Assembly (NCBI GenBank): GCA_016866645.1
Contig: VGLX01000008.1
Location: forward strand, 1 to 15,181
Direction of reading: 5' to 3'
DNA from: Candidatus Woesearchaeota archaeon
GTDB lineage: Archaea > Nanobdellota > Nanobdellia > SCGC-AAA011-G17 > VGLX01
DNA length: 15,181 bases
Shown here: piece after piece, positions 7,848 to 13,662 of the stretch
Layout of the letters: the number at the start of each line of letters is the position of its first letter
Position numbering within the stretch: the first letter of the stretch is position 1
Made by a program: the position numbers and the translations under genes
The notes under the pieces: generated by a model
The model's input: only the letters and a program-made list of their open reading frames with translations
Database searches by the model: none
Told to the model about the DNA's origin: nothing

Positions 7848-8681
7848 TCATAAGTTGAAGAACTCTTTAGCGTTTTTGTAAAAGACTTTTTCATGAAATC
7901 CTTCAGGGACTATTCTTTTGATCATCCCGTAATACTGCTTTAATGATATCAGCGGATAATCAGAGCCGTACATCACCTTATCGCTGGTTTTAGGGTTGTT
8001 TAAAATGCTGTCAAGCGATGCCTTAGTGTCTTCTAAGCGTGTCTCGGCTTCGCCGTTGCATACGTCTTCGTAGGTCATAAGCCCTGAAAGGTCTGTGAAT
8101 GCGTTGTCAAAGGCCGTAACGACTTCTTCTAAGTCTTTTACTAAGGGGTAGCCGAAATGGCATAGTACAAACTTTTGTTTTGCGTACCGTTCTAACACGC
8201 TAATCACTTCTTTCGGTGACACGTTTTTTCCGGACTTGTAGCATTCTCCTGTGTGCAGCAGCACCGGCTTCTGGAATTCTGACGCGAGTTCGTAATATGG
8301 CTTTAGCCTTTCGTCGTCAGCTTTCGGCACTGAGTAGCCTAAGTATATTTTGATGCCCTCAACCAAATTTTTTTCCAAGAACATTCTTGCTTGGTTCAGG
8401 TTTCCGCCGTCGGTCAGGCTTGCCGCTATTATCCTTTTCAGGAAAGGGTGCTGTCCCTGCTCTTCAACAAGGCTCCCTGTGCTTGCCGTGGTCGTGTCGT
8501 CGAAAAAATTTCTTATCATGCCGTCTTTTTTGCCGATGGAGAAAGCGTATTCTATACTTAAGCTTTTTATGTCTTCCAAGAATTTTTCTTTAGTAAGGTC
8601 TAAGTCTTTGAAAGAGCCGTGTATGCTCAGAAGCCTTTCTAAGGTGAATTCTGTGTGCACGTGGATGTCAATCATTTTCAT
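7848..8681 (-). CDS. Amidohydrolase-family metal-dependent hydrolase (TIM barrel)
   Basis: 277 residues, close to the usual size of Amidohydro_2-type hydrolases. Family landmarks run in order: IDIHVH with the HxH metal pair (H7, H9) at the first strand, GIKIYLGY around K111, LLHTGE with H143, LCHFGYP with H175, and MYGSDYP with D241. Together they give a plausible metal site for hydrolysis or decarboxylation of a small molecule in the cytoplasm. The substrate cannot be read; TatD-like DNases have similar motifs, but the spacing here fits the Amidohydro_2 group better. GAGG lies nine bases before the ATG, and the ATG overlaps the stop of the upstream GNAT gene by four bases, so it is the last gene of the coaBC operon. 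An alternative ATG two codons on is possible. Confidence 0.85.
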   Translation of the reverse strand: MKMIDIHVHTEFTLERLLSIHGSFKDLDLTKEKFLEDIKSLSIEYAFSIGKKDGMIRNFFDDTTTASTGSLVEEQGQHPFLKRIIAASLTDGGNLNQARMFLEKNLVEGIKIYLGYSVPKADDERLKPYYELASEFQKPVLLHTGECYKSGKNVSPKEVISVLERYAKQKFVLCHFGYPLVKDLEEVVTAFDNAFTDLSGLMTYEDVCNGEAETRLEDTKASLDSILNNPKTSDKVMYGSDYPLISLKQYYGMIKRIVPEGFHEKVFYKNAKEFFNL

Positions 8682-9577
8682 GTTTTTCTTCCTCTTTGTA
8701 AGTCATCAAGGTAGTTTATATACCATTCTACATGCGAGAAGTACTTGTATGACGCTTCGTTGTCTTCTTTGAAGCCTTCCTTGAACGGCTCTAGGCAAGT
8801 GTTCTTTATGTAGCAGTTGTCGCAGTTGGAGCTGTTTTCTAAGGAGCTTTTCATGTCTTGGCAGACCGGGCATGCGCTGTACTTGTAGCTTATGAATCCT
8901 CTTTTTTCGTAGCAGTCCAGCTTTGCCTTAAGGCCTTTCAGCAACGTCTCTTTTTCTTTTTCGGTCAGCCTTTGCAGCTCTTCGCTTATCTCCGGCCGAA
9001 GCGTTATGTCTGATATTATTTTCTTTTTGAAAGTTTTCAGGAGCTTCTCGTATTCCGGGCTTATCTTCTTATAAGCGGTTAATGCCTTGTTCTCCTCTTC
9101 GCTTAAGGTTTTAGGGTTGTGCTTGTAGGGCTTGAACGCTTGTTTTTTGAGGAATTTTCCCATCTCAAAGTTTTCGCCTGGTGAGTCTCCGTCAGGGTAT
9201 ATGTAAGTCTTCAGGAACATCATGAGGTAGTATTTTTCTTTCTTCTTTATCAGCTCTGAATGGTGTCTCATCGCTTCCTGCTCTAATAGGCTCATGAAGT
9301 GTGAGCCTGTGCCTTTCCCTCGGAATTTTTTCAGTATCGTGAAATCCCTTATCCTTAAGTCGTACTTGTTGTATTCGATGACGCATCTGGCGACGGGTTC
9401 GTCTTTTAGCGATAGGATGAAAGTTTTCTCTTTCGGGCTAAGCTTTAGTGATTTTTCGTAGACTTCTTCGAAGTAAGTGCCAAATATTGATTTATAATGC
9501 TCGAGCTTTGCTTCCCTGAAAGCGGTTGGCATGAAGTTTGCGTCGTAGATTCTTAAGACCAAGTTTTCTGGTTTCAT
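8678..9577 (-). CDS. GNAT-type acetyltransferase with C-terminal Cys cluster
   Basis: 299 residues. I start at the ATG at 9577, which overlaps the CoaBC stop by four bases. The frame stays open to 9871, but those 98 extra codons lie inside the CoaBC-aldolase gene and are arginine-rich and low quality. Residues about 5-150 fit a GNAT fold: a strand with RIRDFTIL, then the acetyl-CoA pyrophosphate loop RGKGTGS (86-92) and its helix. The C-terminal half is helical and ends in five cysteines, C236, C239, C252, C255 and C261 (CxxC, 12 residues, CxxC, 5 residues, C), probably a zinc or Fe-S site. Acetyl-CoA-dependent N-acylation is the family role; the acceptor is unknown. Being next to a CoA biosynthesis gene is suggestive but not proof of a link. 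Confidence 0.8.
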   Translation of the reverse strand: MKPENLVLRIYDANFMPTAFREAKLEHYKSIFGTYFEEVYEKSLKLSPKEKTFILSLKDEPVARCVIEYNKYDLRIRDFTILKKFRGKGTGSHFMSLLEQEAMRHHSELIKKKEKYYLMMFLKTYIYPDGDSPGENFEMGKFLKKQAFKPYKHNPKTLSEEENKALTAYKKISPEYEKLLKTFKKKIISDITLRPEISEELQRLTEKEKETLLKGLKAKLDCYEKRGFISYKYSACPVCQDMKSSLENSSNCDNCYIKNTCLEPFKEGFKEDNEASYKYFSHVEWYINYLDDLQRGRKT

Positions 9578-11340
9578 TTTTCTCTTAACCCCTGGCTTAG
9601 TATCAGGTTTTTGGCTTCGTCTAAGTCTTTGCCTAATGCTAGGACTCCGTGGTTCTTGAGTGCTATGTAGTAGGATTTCGATTCTTTTAATGTCTTCAGC
9701 GCTTCTTCTGCCGCTTCTAAGCATCCGCAAGGGTAATCCTTCATTGTTGTCGGCGTCCTGCCTGGCTTTTCTACGATTAGTTCGTCGTGGGCGTGTATTA
9801 TCGCGTTTACTTCTGGGAAGTTCTTGTATATCATCTCGTGCGTGAGCGTGTCTGATGACGGCTTCTTGCATCCTTTCACTATTTTTCTCTTTTTTGCGTG
9901 GTCTACCTTGATGACTTCTACTATGTCTTCTGTTGTTATGTATGACTTGTCGCTTTTTCTTGATGTTATCACGAATCCTTCTCCTGCTCTTACGCTGATG
10001 TTGCCGAAGCTTGAATGGCCGTATTTCGGGAGCAATCCTTGGTCGTAAAGCTCTTTGCCGGTCGTTGAGAATCTTTGGAAGTGTTCTTCGGCTTTTTCGC
10101 TTCTGCCTGTCATCTCTGTATGGTAGAACGTCGCTGTCTCTCTTCTGCCTATCTCTTCTGCTAAAACTTTTGCTATGTCTTCTTTGTTGTCCACTTGCGT
10201 GAACCCTTTTTCTGGCGTTATCACGTAGGCTTTGTGTATGCCTTGTTTTATGCTTGTGAGGTCGTTGGCTACGACGAGGTCGCAGTTGTTTTTCAGTAAA
10301 GATTCGAAGCCTATGCTTTTCAGGTCTTCAGGGCTTTTCGCGTATTCCAGCTTGAAGCCTACCTTGAACAGCCTTTTTCCTAGGGTGTCGGCTTCTTTTA
10401 TTATCTTGGGCGTCGGCTTGAGCTTGACTGTCATGCCGTTTTTAGAGCTTGTTTTCTCGTCTACGTATCCTTCCGGCTCGAAGTCCAGGACTGCTGCTGC
10501 GAAGATCACTATTCCGTACCCGTTTTCTTTTATCTCTTTCATAGTTTCTTCCATCATCTCTGCTGCAGTCTTGACGTCTGTCCTGCTTATGTAGTTCGGG
10601 ATTGCCGTTTTTCCTGGCCCGTATATCATTTTCACTTCTGCGCCTCTGAAGTATAGGTCTTTTGCTATTTCCATTCCGAGCTTTCCTGAGGAGTGGTTTG
10701 ATACGTATCTTACCGCGTCTATCTTCCCTATGGTCGGGCCTGCTGTTATCAGGATCTTCTTGCCTTTCAACGGGTCTTTTGACAGCTCTCTCGCAGTTTC
10801 TGCGACGATATAATCTATTCTTGCTAATTTGTATTTTCCTTCTTCGTCCCTCGGCCCTATGATCTTGACGTCGTGTTTCATGAGCTTGGATATGTTCTCT
10901 ACCAGTAATGGGTTGTCTCCTAGGGATTTGTGGAACGCGGGCGCTAGGTATACCGGCTTTTTCTGGCCTATCGCGCTTGCTATGAGTGTTGTCACTATGT
11001 TGTCTGATATCCCGTTGGTGATCTTGCTTATCGTGTTGGCCGTTGCAGGCGCTACCAGTACGAGGTCTTCTAGGCAGATATGCTCTGCTTTTCCTGTCAG
11101 TTTCGTTGCTACTTCGTTTTCTGTCGCCCATTCTAGCGCTGCCGCCCCTATGAATTTCTGCGCTTCTTCTGTCATGTAGGCTTTGACGTTTGCCCCGTGT
11201 CTTCTAAGCTCTCTTGCGAGCTTTGGCGTTTCTATCGCGGCTATGCCTCCTGTCACGCATAATGCTATCGTCTTGCCTTCGAGGTGGTTCGTTTTCTGGT
11301 GGGTTTTCGTGTCTGGGTTTTTCATTTTCATCCTCCACAT
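9574..11340 (-). CDS. coaBC: CoaBC (PPC decarboxylase / PPC synthetase) fused to class II aldolase domain
   Basis: 588 residues from the first ATG. Residues about 22-185 form the flavin CoaC decarboxylase: the VTGGIAA nucleotide loop, catalytic His87, and APATANTISK with N102. Residues about 192-400 form CoaB: ITAGPT, then VRYVSNHSSGKLG (210-222). The pair makes 4'-phosphopantetheine from phosphopantothenate and cysteine in CoA synthesis. Residues about 415-588 form a class II aldolase/adducin domain: GNIS (446-449), SSD (495-497, Asp where the family usually has Glu), metal ligands HAH (516-518) and H564 in KNHG. CoaBC proteins normally end at about 400 residues, so the fusion is unusual. 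The CoaC substrate flap, usually PAMN, reads PAFH. Start is uncertain: GGAGG (11336-11332) favours ATG 11325 (583 residues), while the TATA position also fits a leaderless start at 11340. Confidence 0.9.
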   Translation of the reverse strand: MWRMKMKNPDTKTHQKTNHLEGKTIALCVTGGIAAIETPKLARELRRHGANVKAYMTEEAQKFIGAAALEWATENEVATKLTGKAEHICLEDLVLVAPATANTISKITNGISDNIVTTLIASAIGQKKPVYLAPAFHKSLGDNPLLVENISKLMKHDVKIIGPRDEEGKYKLARIDYIVAETARELSKDPLKGKKILITAGPTIGKIDAVRYVSNHSSGKLGMEIAKDLYFRGAEVKMIYGPGKTAIPNYISRTDVKTAAEMMEETMKEIKENGYGIVIFAAAVLDFEPEGYVDEKTSSKNGMTVKLKPTPKIIKEADTLGKRLFKVGFKLEYAKSPEDLKSIGFESLLKNNCDLVVANDLTSIKQGIHKAYVITPEKGFTQVDNKEDIAKVLAEEIGRRETATFYHTEMTGRSEKAEEHFQRFSTTGKELYDQGLLPKYGHSSFGNISVRAGEGFVITSRKSDKSYITTEDIVEVIKVDHAKKRKIVKGCKKPSSDTLTHEMIYKNFPEVNAIIHAHDELIVEKPGRTPTTMKDYPCGCLEAAEEALKTLKESKSYYIALKNHGVLALGKDLDEAKNLILSQGLREK

Positions 11341-11356
11341 ATTGTTGTGCCTGAGA

Positions 11357-11368
11357 GTTTATTTAAAC
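11357..11368 (-). promoter_or_regulatory. TATA box for the coaBC operon
   Basis: On the minus strand this reads GTTTAAATAAAC; the core TTTAAATA sits about 25 bases before the first ATG at 11340. Transcription would start close to 11338-11341, giving either no leader or a leader of about 15 bases with a Shine-Dalgarno site. It overlaps the left arm of a palindrome. Confidence 0.5.
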
Positions 11369-11400
11369 ATTTTCGATAAATGTTTAAACATGTTTAAATT
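11362..11400. promoter_or_regulatory. Palindromic operator-like block between divergent genes
   Basis: A perfect 11-base inverted repeat (TTTAAACATTT at 11362-11372, AAATGTTTAAA at 11378-11388, 5-base spacer) overlaps a second palindrome TGTTTAAACA (11381-11390) and a further TGTTTAAA (11391-11398). The block lies between the coaBC TATA box and the TATA of the AbrB-PhoU gene, so a dimeric regulator bound here could control both. The AbrB-PhoU protein itself is an obvious candidate, by inference only. Confidence 0.5.
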
Positions 11401-11409
11401 TTTAGAAAG

Positions 11410-11417
11410 TTTTAAAA
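11410..11417 (+). promoter_or_regulatory. TATA box for the AbrB-PhoU gene
   Basis: TTTTAAAA centred about 27 bases before the ATG at 11441, within the palindrome GTTTTAAAAAC. The spacing predicts transcription starting at or next to the ATG, that is, a leaderless mRNA, consistent with the poorly placed GAGGG (only three bases from the ATG). Confidence 0.5.
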
Positions 11418-11440
11418 ACTCGATAATATCAAGAGGGTTT

Positions 11441-12388
11441 ATGGAGAAGAAGGTACGAAGGCTTCACAAGATCTCAGGGTCGTTGTTAATATCGCTCCCT
11501 AAGCAGTGGACAGACCAGTACAAGCTCGGCAAAGGCTCTAGCGTAGAGATAGGCTTCAAGGAGGACGGGACTCTTATGGTAGCACCTGTGATTGACGACA
11601 AGAAAAAGAGGACTGAAGCCAATATAGTGTATGACAAGTTTTTCGTCAGGAGGTTCTTCAAGGAGTACTTCTCAGGGACCGACATCATCAAAGTCATCTT
11701 CAATGATAAGCCTGCTGGCGAAGGGAAGAGGAAAGTCTACGAGTTCGTACAGGACAGCCTTATGAACGTCCACGTCACTGAAGAGAGCCAGCAAGGAATG
11801 GTATTGCAGAATTTCAGGATGGAAGGCATCTCAGTGAAGTCTTGCTTCCAAAGGATGGGGCATATCGTCTCCAGCATGTTCGAAAGCGTACTAGATGATG
11901 AGGCTGAGGGCATGGAAGACAAGGAGAGGAACCTTACAAAATTTTACTACATGACAATAAGGCTTATACGGCAGTACCTCCAGGAAGGGGGATATGTCTA
12001 TGCCCAGGATGTTTCGCTCATCGAGGCCATGGATTACAGGCTCGCCTCTGAGAAGCTCGAAAGGACCGCTGACGAGCTGAAATCCTTGTCTGCCAACATG
12101 CAAAACGATGGTGTCAAGGATTTCTGCAAAAAAGTGCATTATGATTATTCTTCTGTCCTAAGCTCTTTTATCAACCAGGATTTTGATAGGGCAATACAGA
12201 TGTGGGATTCTTACAGGAAACGCTTGAAAGAGGCGGAATCTGTAAAAGGCAGGCTGTTGCGTGCGAAGGACTTTAAGAGCATGGAATGCCTGATGTCCTG
12301 TTTGAGGATTCTAGATTACGCCAAAGACATCTCCAACCTCGTAAGGGGCAAAGGCGAAAAAGAAAAACTTTTAAAACATGAGGAATAA
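11441..12388 (+). CDS. AbrB/SpoVT-domain PhoU-like regulator
   Basis: 315 residues from the ATG at 11441. The frame opens upstream to 11183, but that part lies antisense inside coaBC and across its promoter, while the protein from 11441 begins with a textbook domain. Residues about 5-50 form an AbrB/SpoVT swapped-hairpin DNA-binding domain (GSLLISLPKQW, then a basic-acidic LGKGSSVEIGF segment). Residues about 115-305 are long helices of PhoU type, with acidic metal-site-like motifs LERTADEL (206-213) and LDYAKDISNL (291-300). This N-terminal AbrB plus PhoU layout is common in archaeal proteins annotated as phosphate uptake regulators; a role in phosphate control is family knowledge, and no pst transporter is nearby to confirm it. 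It may bind the palindromes just upstream and autoregulate. Confidence 0.85.
   Translation: MEKKVRRLHKISGSLLISLPKQWTDQYKLGKGSSVEIGFKEDGTLMVAPVIDDKKKRTEANIVYDKFFVRRFFKEYFSGTDIIKVIFNDKPAGEGKRKVYEFVQDSLMNVHVTEESQQGMVLQNFRMEGISVKSCFQRMGHIVSSMFESVLDDEAEGMEDKERNLTKFYYMTIRLIRQYLQEGGYVYAQDVSLIEAMDYRLASEKLERTADELKSLSANMQNDGVKDFCKKVHYDYSSVLSSFINQDFDRAIQMWDSYRKRLKEAESVKGRLLRAKDFKSMECLMSCLRILDYAKDISNLVRGKGEKEKLLKHEE
12369..12376 (+). promoter_or_regulatory. Possible TATA box for tRNA-Cys
   Basis: TTTTAAAA lies inside the end of the AbrB-PhoU gene, about 35 bases before the tRNA. That would place the start near 12400 with a short leader to be trimmed. Part of a coding sequence, so weak evidence. Confidence 0.3.
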
Positions 12389-12407
12389 GATTCTTATAAG
12401 AGTTTAT

Positions 12408-12520
12408 GCGCACGTCGCCAAGCGGCTAAGGCAAGAGGCTGCAAAGGGCGTTGGGATTATGAGCTTAACGCGATGAACTACAGATCCCTCTTATCACAGG
12501 TTCGAGTCCTGTCGTGCGCT
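12408..12520 (+). tRNA. tRNA-Cys(GCA) with an intron
   Basis: The acceptor arms GCGCACG (12408-12414) and CGTGCGC (12513-12519) pair over seven bases, followed by discriminator T (12520). U73 is the classic tRNA-Cys identity base. D stem GCC/GGC (12417-12419, 12430-12432); anticodon stem AGAGG/CCTCT (12434-12438, 12487-12491); T arm ACAGG-TTCGAGT-CCTGT (12496-12512). The anticodon loop is CTGCAA plus C after removal of the intron, giving anticodon GCA. Mature length is 72 nt with a 4-base variable loop. CCA is not encoded. D-loop bases AAGCGGCTAA contain the conserved GG. It starts 19 bases after the AbrB-PhoU stop. Confidence 0.9.
12445..12485 (+). other. Intron in tRNA-Cys at position 37/38
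   Basis: A 41-base insertion sits at the canonical archaeal site between bases 37 and 38. A bulge-helix-bulge can be drawn: bulge AAA (12443-12445), a four-position central helix CTGC with ACAG (three pairs and a C-A mismatch), and bulge ATC (12484-12486). Cutting after the second base of each bulge gives exactly the predicted exon ends. Inside the intron GCGTT (12448-12452) pairs with AACGC (12467-12471). The helix is a relaxed form of the motif. Confidence 0.7.
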
Positions 12521-12551
12521 TCATACTACTTGTTCTAGTCCCGCTACGCTG

Positions 12552-12577
12552 TTGTAGGATACTTTGTCCTACAAAGT
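12552..12577 (+). repeat. Two overlapping, mutually exclusive hairpins
   Basis: TTGTAGGA (12552-12559) is perfectly complementary to TCCTACAA (12567-12574) with a 7-base loop. ACTTTGT (12561-12567) is perfectly complementary to ACAAAGT (12571-12577) with a 3-base loop. They share bases, so only one can form at a time in RNA. They lie between the tRNA and a TATA-like box. Confidence 0.55.
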
Positions 12578-12602
12578 TTATAAGGAAGAAACGCTGTTTA
12601 TA
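12576..12602 (+). promoter_or_regulatory. TATA-like boxes before the small ORF
   Basis: Two similar A/T elements, GTTTATAAGG (12576-12585) and GTTTATAGG (12595-12603), stand 70-95 bases before the ATG at 12670. Either could drive the small ORF and membrane-protein pair, with a leader of roughly 40-65 bases that includes GAGGTG at 12655-12660. Confidence 0.35.
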
Positions 12603-12669
12603 GGAGTAAAAGCCGAAAAATGGGGAAAATCTGCATACACAACTTCGAAAAAAAGAGGTGCCATCCTTC

Positions 12670-12828
12670 ATGAGTGACTGCGGAATAACCAACCTGGCAG
12701 ACTGCATACCCGAGAAGATGGCAGAATACCTGCTCAACCTGATAAACGCGCCACTCAAACCATTACTAAACCTGACCAAAGGCTTGCTAACCGAGCCAGT
12801 CAACGTAGAAATCTTCAAGCACTTATGA
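12670..12828 (+). CDS. Small 52-residue protein, coupled to the membrane protein
   Basis: A short ORF with a good ribosome-binding site (GAGGTG, nine bases before the ATG). It encodes MSDCGITNLADCIPEK followed by an amphipathic leucine-rich stretch and ends VEIFKHL. Its stop overlaps the start of the next gene as ATGA. The two cysteines (positions 4 and 12) and the following amphipathic helix are reminiscent of the N-terminal end of longer TrbL/VirB6-like membrane proteins. It may be an independent small protein, or the first exon-like part of a gene broken by a single-base change or read by frameshift into the next ORF. Recognised from codon structure, not from a known family. Confidence 0.6.
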   Translation: MSDCGITNLADCIPEKMAEYLLNLINAPLKPLLNLTKGLLTEPVNVEIFKHL

Positions 12829-13502
12829 TGATAATGGTATACATCATCTCAATATTCTACAGATTATACTTCTTAATCGCAGGATTCAACTTCTTAATCG
12901 CAGGGTTTGACGTAGGAAAGAAAGAAACTGCCAAGCAATGGCTAAAAAACACCTTACTAATGATTTTCTTCGTGCAGGCGTCTTACTTTTTTTACAAGCT
13001 CATCCTGGAAGTCGCTTCTTTGCTCAGCGCAGGAGTGATCAACATGATACCAGAAGACTTCTTCCTAATCACGATAGACAACCTAGTGAACCTTGGCTTA
13101 GAGATGAGCTTCGGACTAGTCTACCTTTCCGTGTTATTAACAACTGATGTCTTATTAGGCTTGAGGTACCTTATCGTATCAGCCGGGGTCATGCTCTTCC
13201 CAATCGGACTCTTCCTCTACTTCACACTGCCATTACGGACTTACGGCAAACTAATACTAAACGTTCTCATGGTAGCGATATTCTTACCGTTCATCCAAAG
13301 CCTCATGCTGCTCTGCGCCTCGATGATATTACAAATACCCATATTCCAAAACTTCAAGATTCTGGTAATGATATCAGCGTTCACACTGCTAAACCTAACC
13401 ATGTTCTTCCTAATCATCTTCGCAATCATCAAATCAGCATTCGCCGTCCTAAACTCAGACATGGGACGAGCAGCAAAAACAGCAGCCAAATACTTAGCAT
13501 AA
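12825..13502 (+). CDS. Polytopic membrane protein, possibly T4SS TrbL/VirB6-like
   Basis: 225 residues with about six hydrophobic segments, at roughly 5-27, 40-68, 85-108, 112-132, 138-168 and 177-207, and a short basic cytoplasmic tail (GRAAKTAAKYLA). After the first segment comes DVGKKETAKQWLKN, a charged loop leading into a membrane helix, of the kind seen in conjugation or secretion channel proteins in archaea. I infer a channel-like component, but there is no ATPase (VirB4/VirD4) in the window, so this is tentative. The start codon overlaps the stop of the 52-codon ORF; several in-frame Met codons follow at once (MMIM). Residues 16-29 contain a duplicated FLIAGF unit. The coding DNA is rich in C-ending leucine and isoleucine codons, unlike the neighbouring Fic gene. 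Confidence 0.75.
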   Translation: MMIMVYIISIFYRLYFLIAGFNFLIAGFDVGKKETAKQWLKNTLLMIFFVQASYFFYKLILEVASLLSAGVINMIPEDFFLITIDNLVNLGLEMSFGLVYLSVLLTTDVLLGLRYLIVSAGVMLFPIGLFLYFTLPLRTYGKLILNVLMVAIFLPFIQSLMLLCASMILQIPIFQNFKILVMISAFTLLNLTMFFLIIFAIIKSAFAVLNSDMGRAAKTAAKYLA

Positions 13503-13507
13503 CGTGC

Positions 13508-13539
13508 TTGGCTTACACGAAACGAAAACTGTAAGCCAA
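13508..13539 (+). repeat. 9-bp hairpin just after the membrane-protein gene
   Basis: TTGGCTTAC (13508-13516) is perfectly complementary to GTAAGCCAA (13531-13539), with a 14-base A-rich loop, five bases after the stop codon. There is no T-run directly after it, so it is not a standard terminator; it could protect the 3' end of the message or be a protein site. Confidence 0.5.
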
Positions 13540-13636
13540 AAGAGAACACGGGGTAACGGGCCTCAATGACTCAGAAATTAGTGTAGTTTACAATTTGATA
13601 ATCGTTTTACACTTAAAGCTTTAAACCCCTATCATA

Positions 13637-13653
13637 ATTTTTTGAATCTTTTT
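13637..13653 (+). terminator. T-rich region ending the + strand transcript
   Basis: T-tracts of six (13637-13642) and five (13649-13653) lie in the 160-base gap between the membrane protein and the convergent Fic gene, a typical archaeal termination signal for the + strand. Otherwise the gap shows the hairpin at 13508 and a weak AGTGTA/TACACT pair (13580-13585, 13608-13613). Confidence 0.4.
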
Positions 13654-13662
13654 ATTAACACT

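Noticed and set aside
9578..9871. 98-codon upstream extension of the GNAT frame
   Set aside because: It lies wholly inside the CoaBC-aldolase coding region on the same strand, is arginine-rich, and the ATG overlapping the CoaBC stop gives a GNAT protein with a normal start.
10442..11131. 229-codon minus-strand open frame
   Set aside because: Out-of-frame shadow of CoaBC with extreme Arg content and no recognisable domain.
11183..11440. 86-codon upstream extension of the AbrB-PhoU frame
   Set aside because: It is antisense to coaBC and crosses the divergent promoter; the ATG at 11441 begins directly with the AbrB domain and is correctly spaced from a TATA box.
12496..12520. Duplicate of the tRNA 3' end as an attachment site
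   Set aside because: I looked for a second copy of the T-arm and acceptor sequence to the right and found none in the window; the short TTCGAGT match near 14845 inside Fic is too small to matter.
12465..12818. 117-codon minus-strand open frame
   Set aside because: It runs through the tRNA-Cys and antisense to the 52-codon ORF, and shows no ribosome-binding site or known domain.
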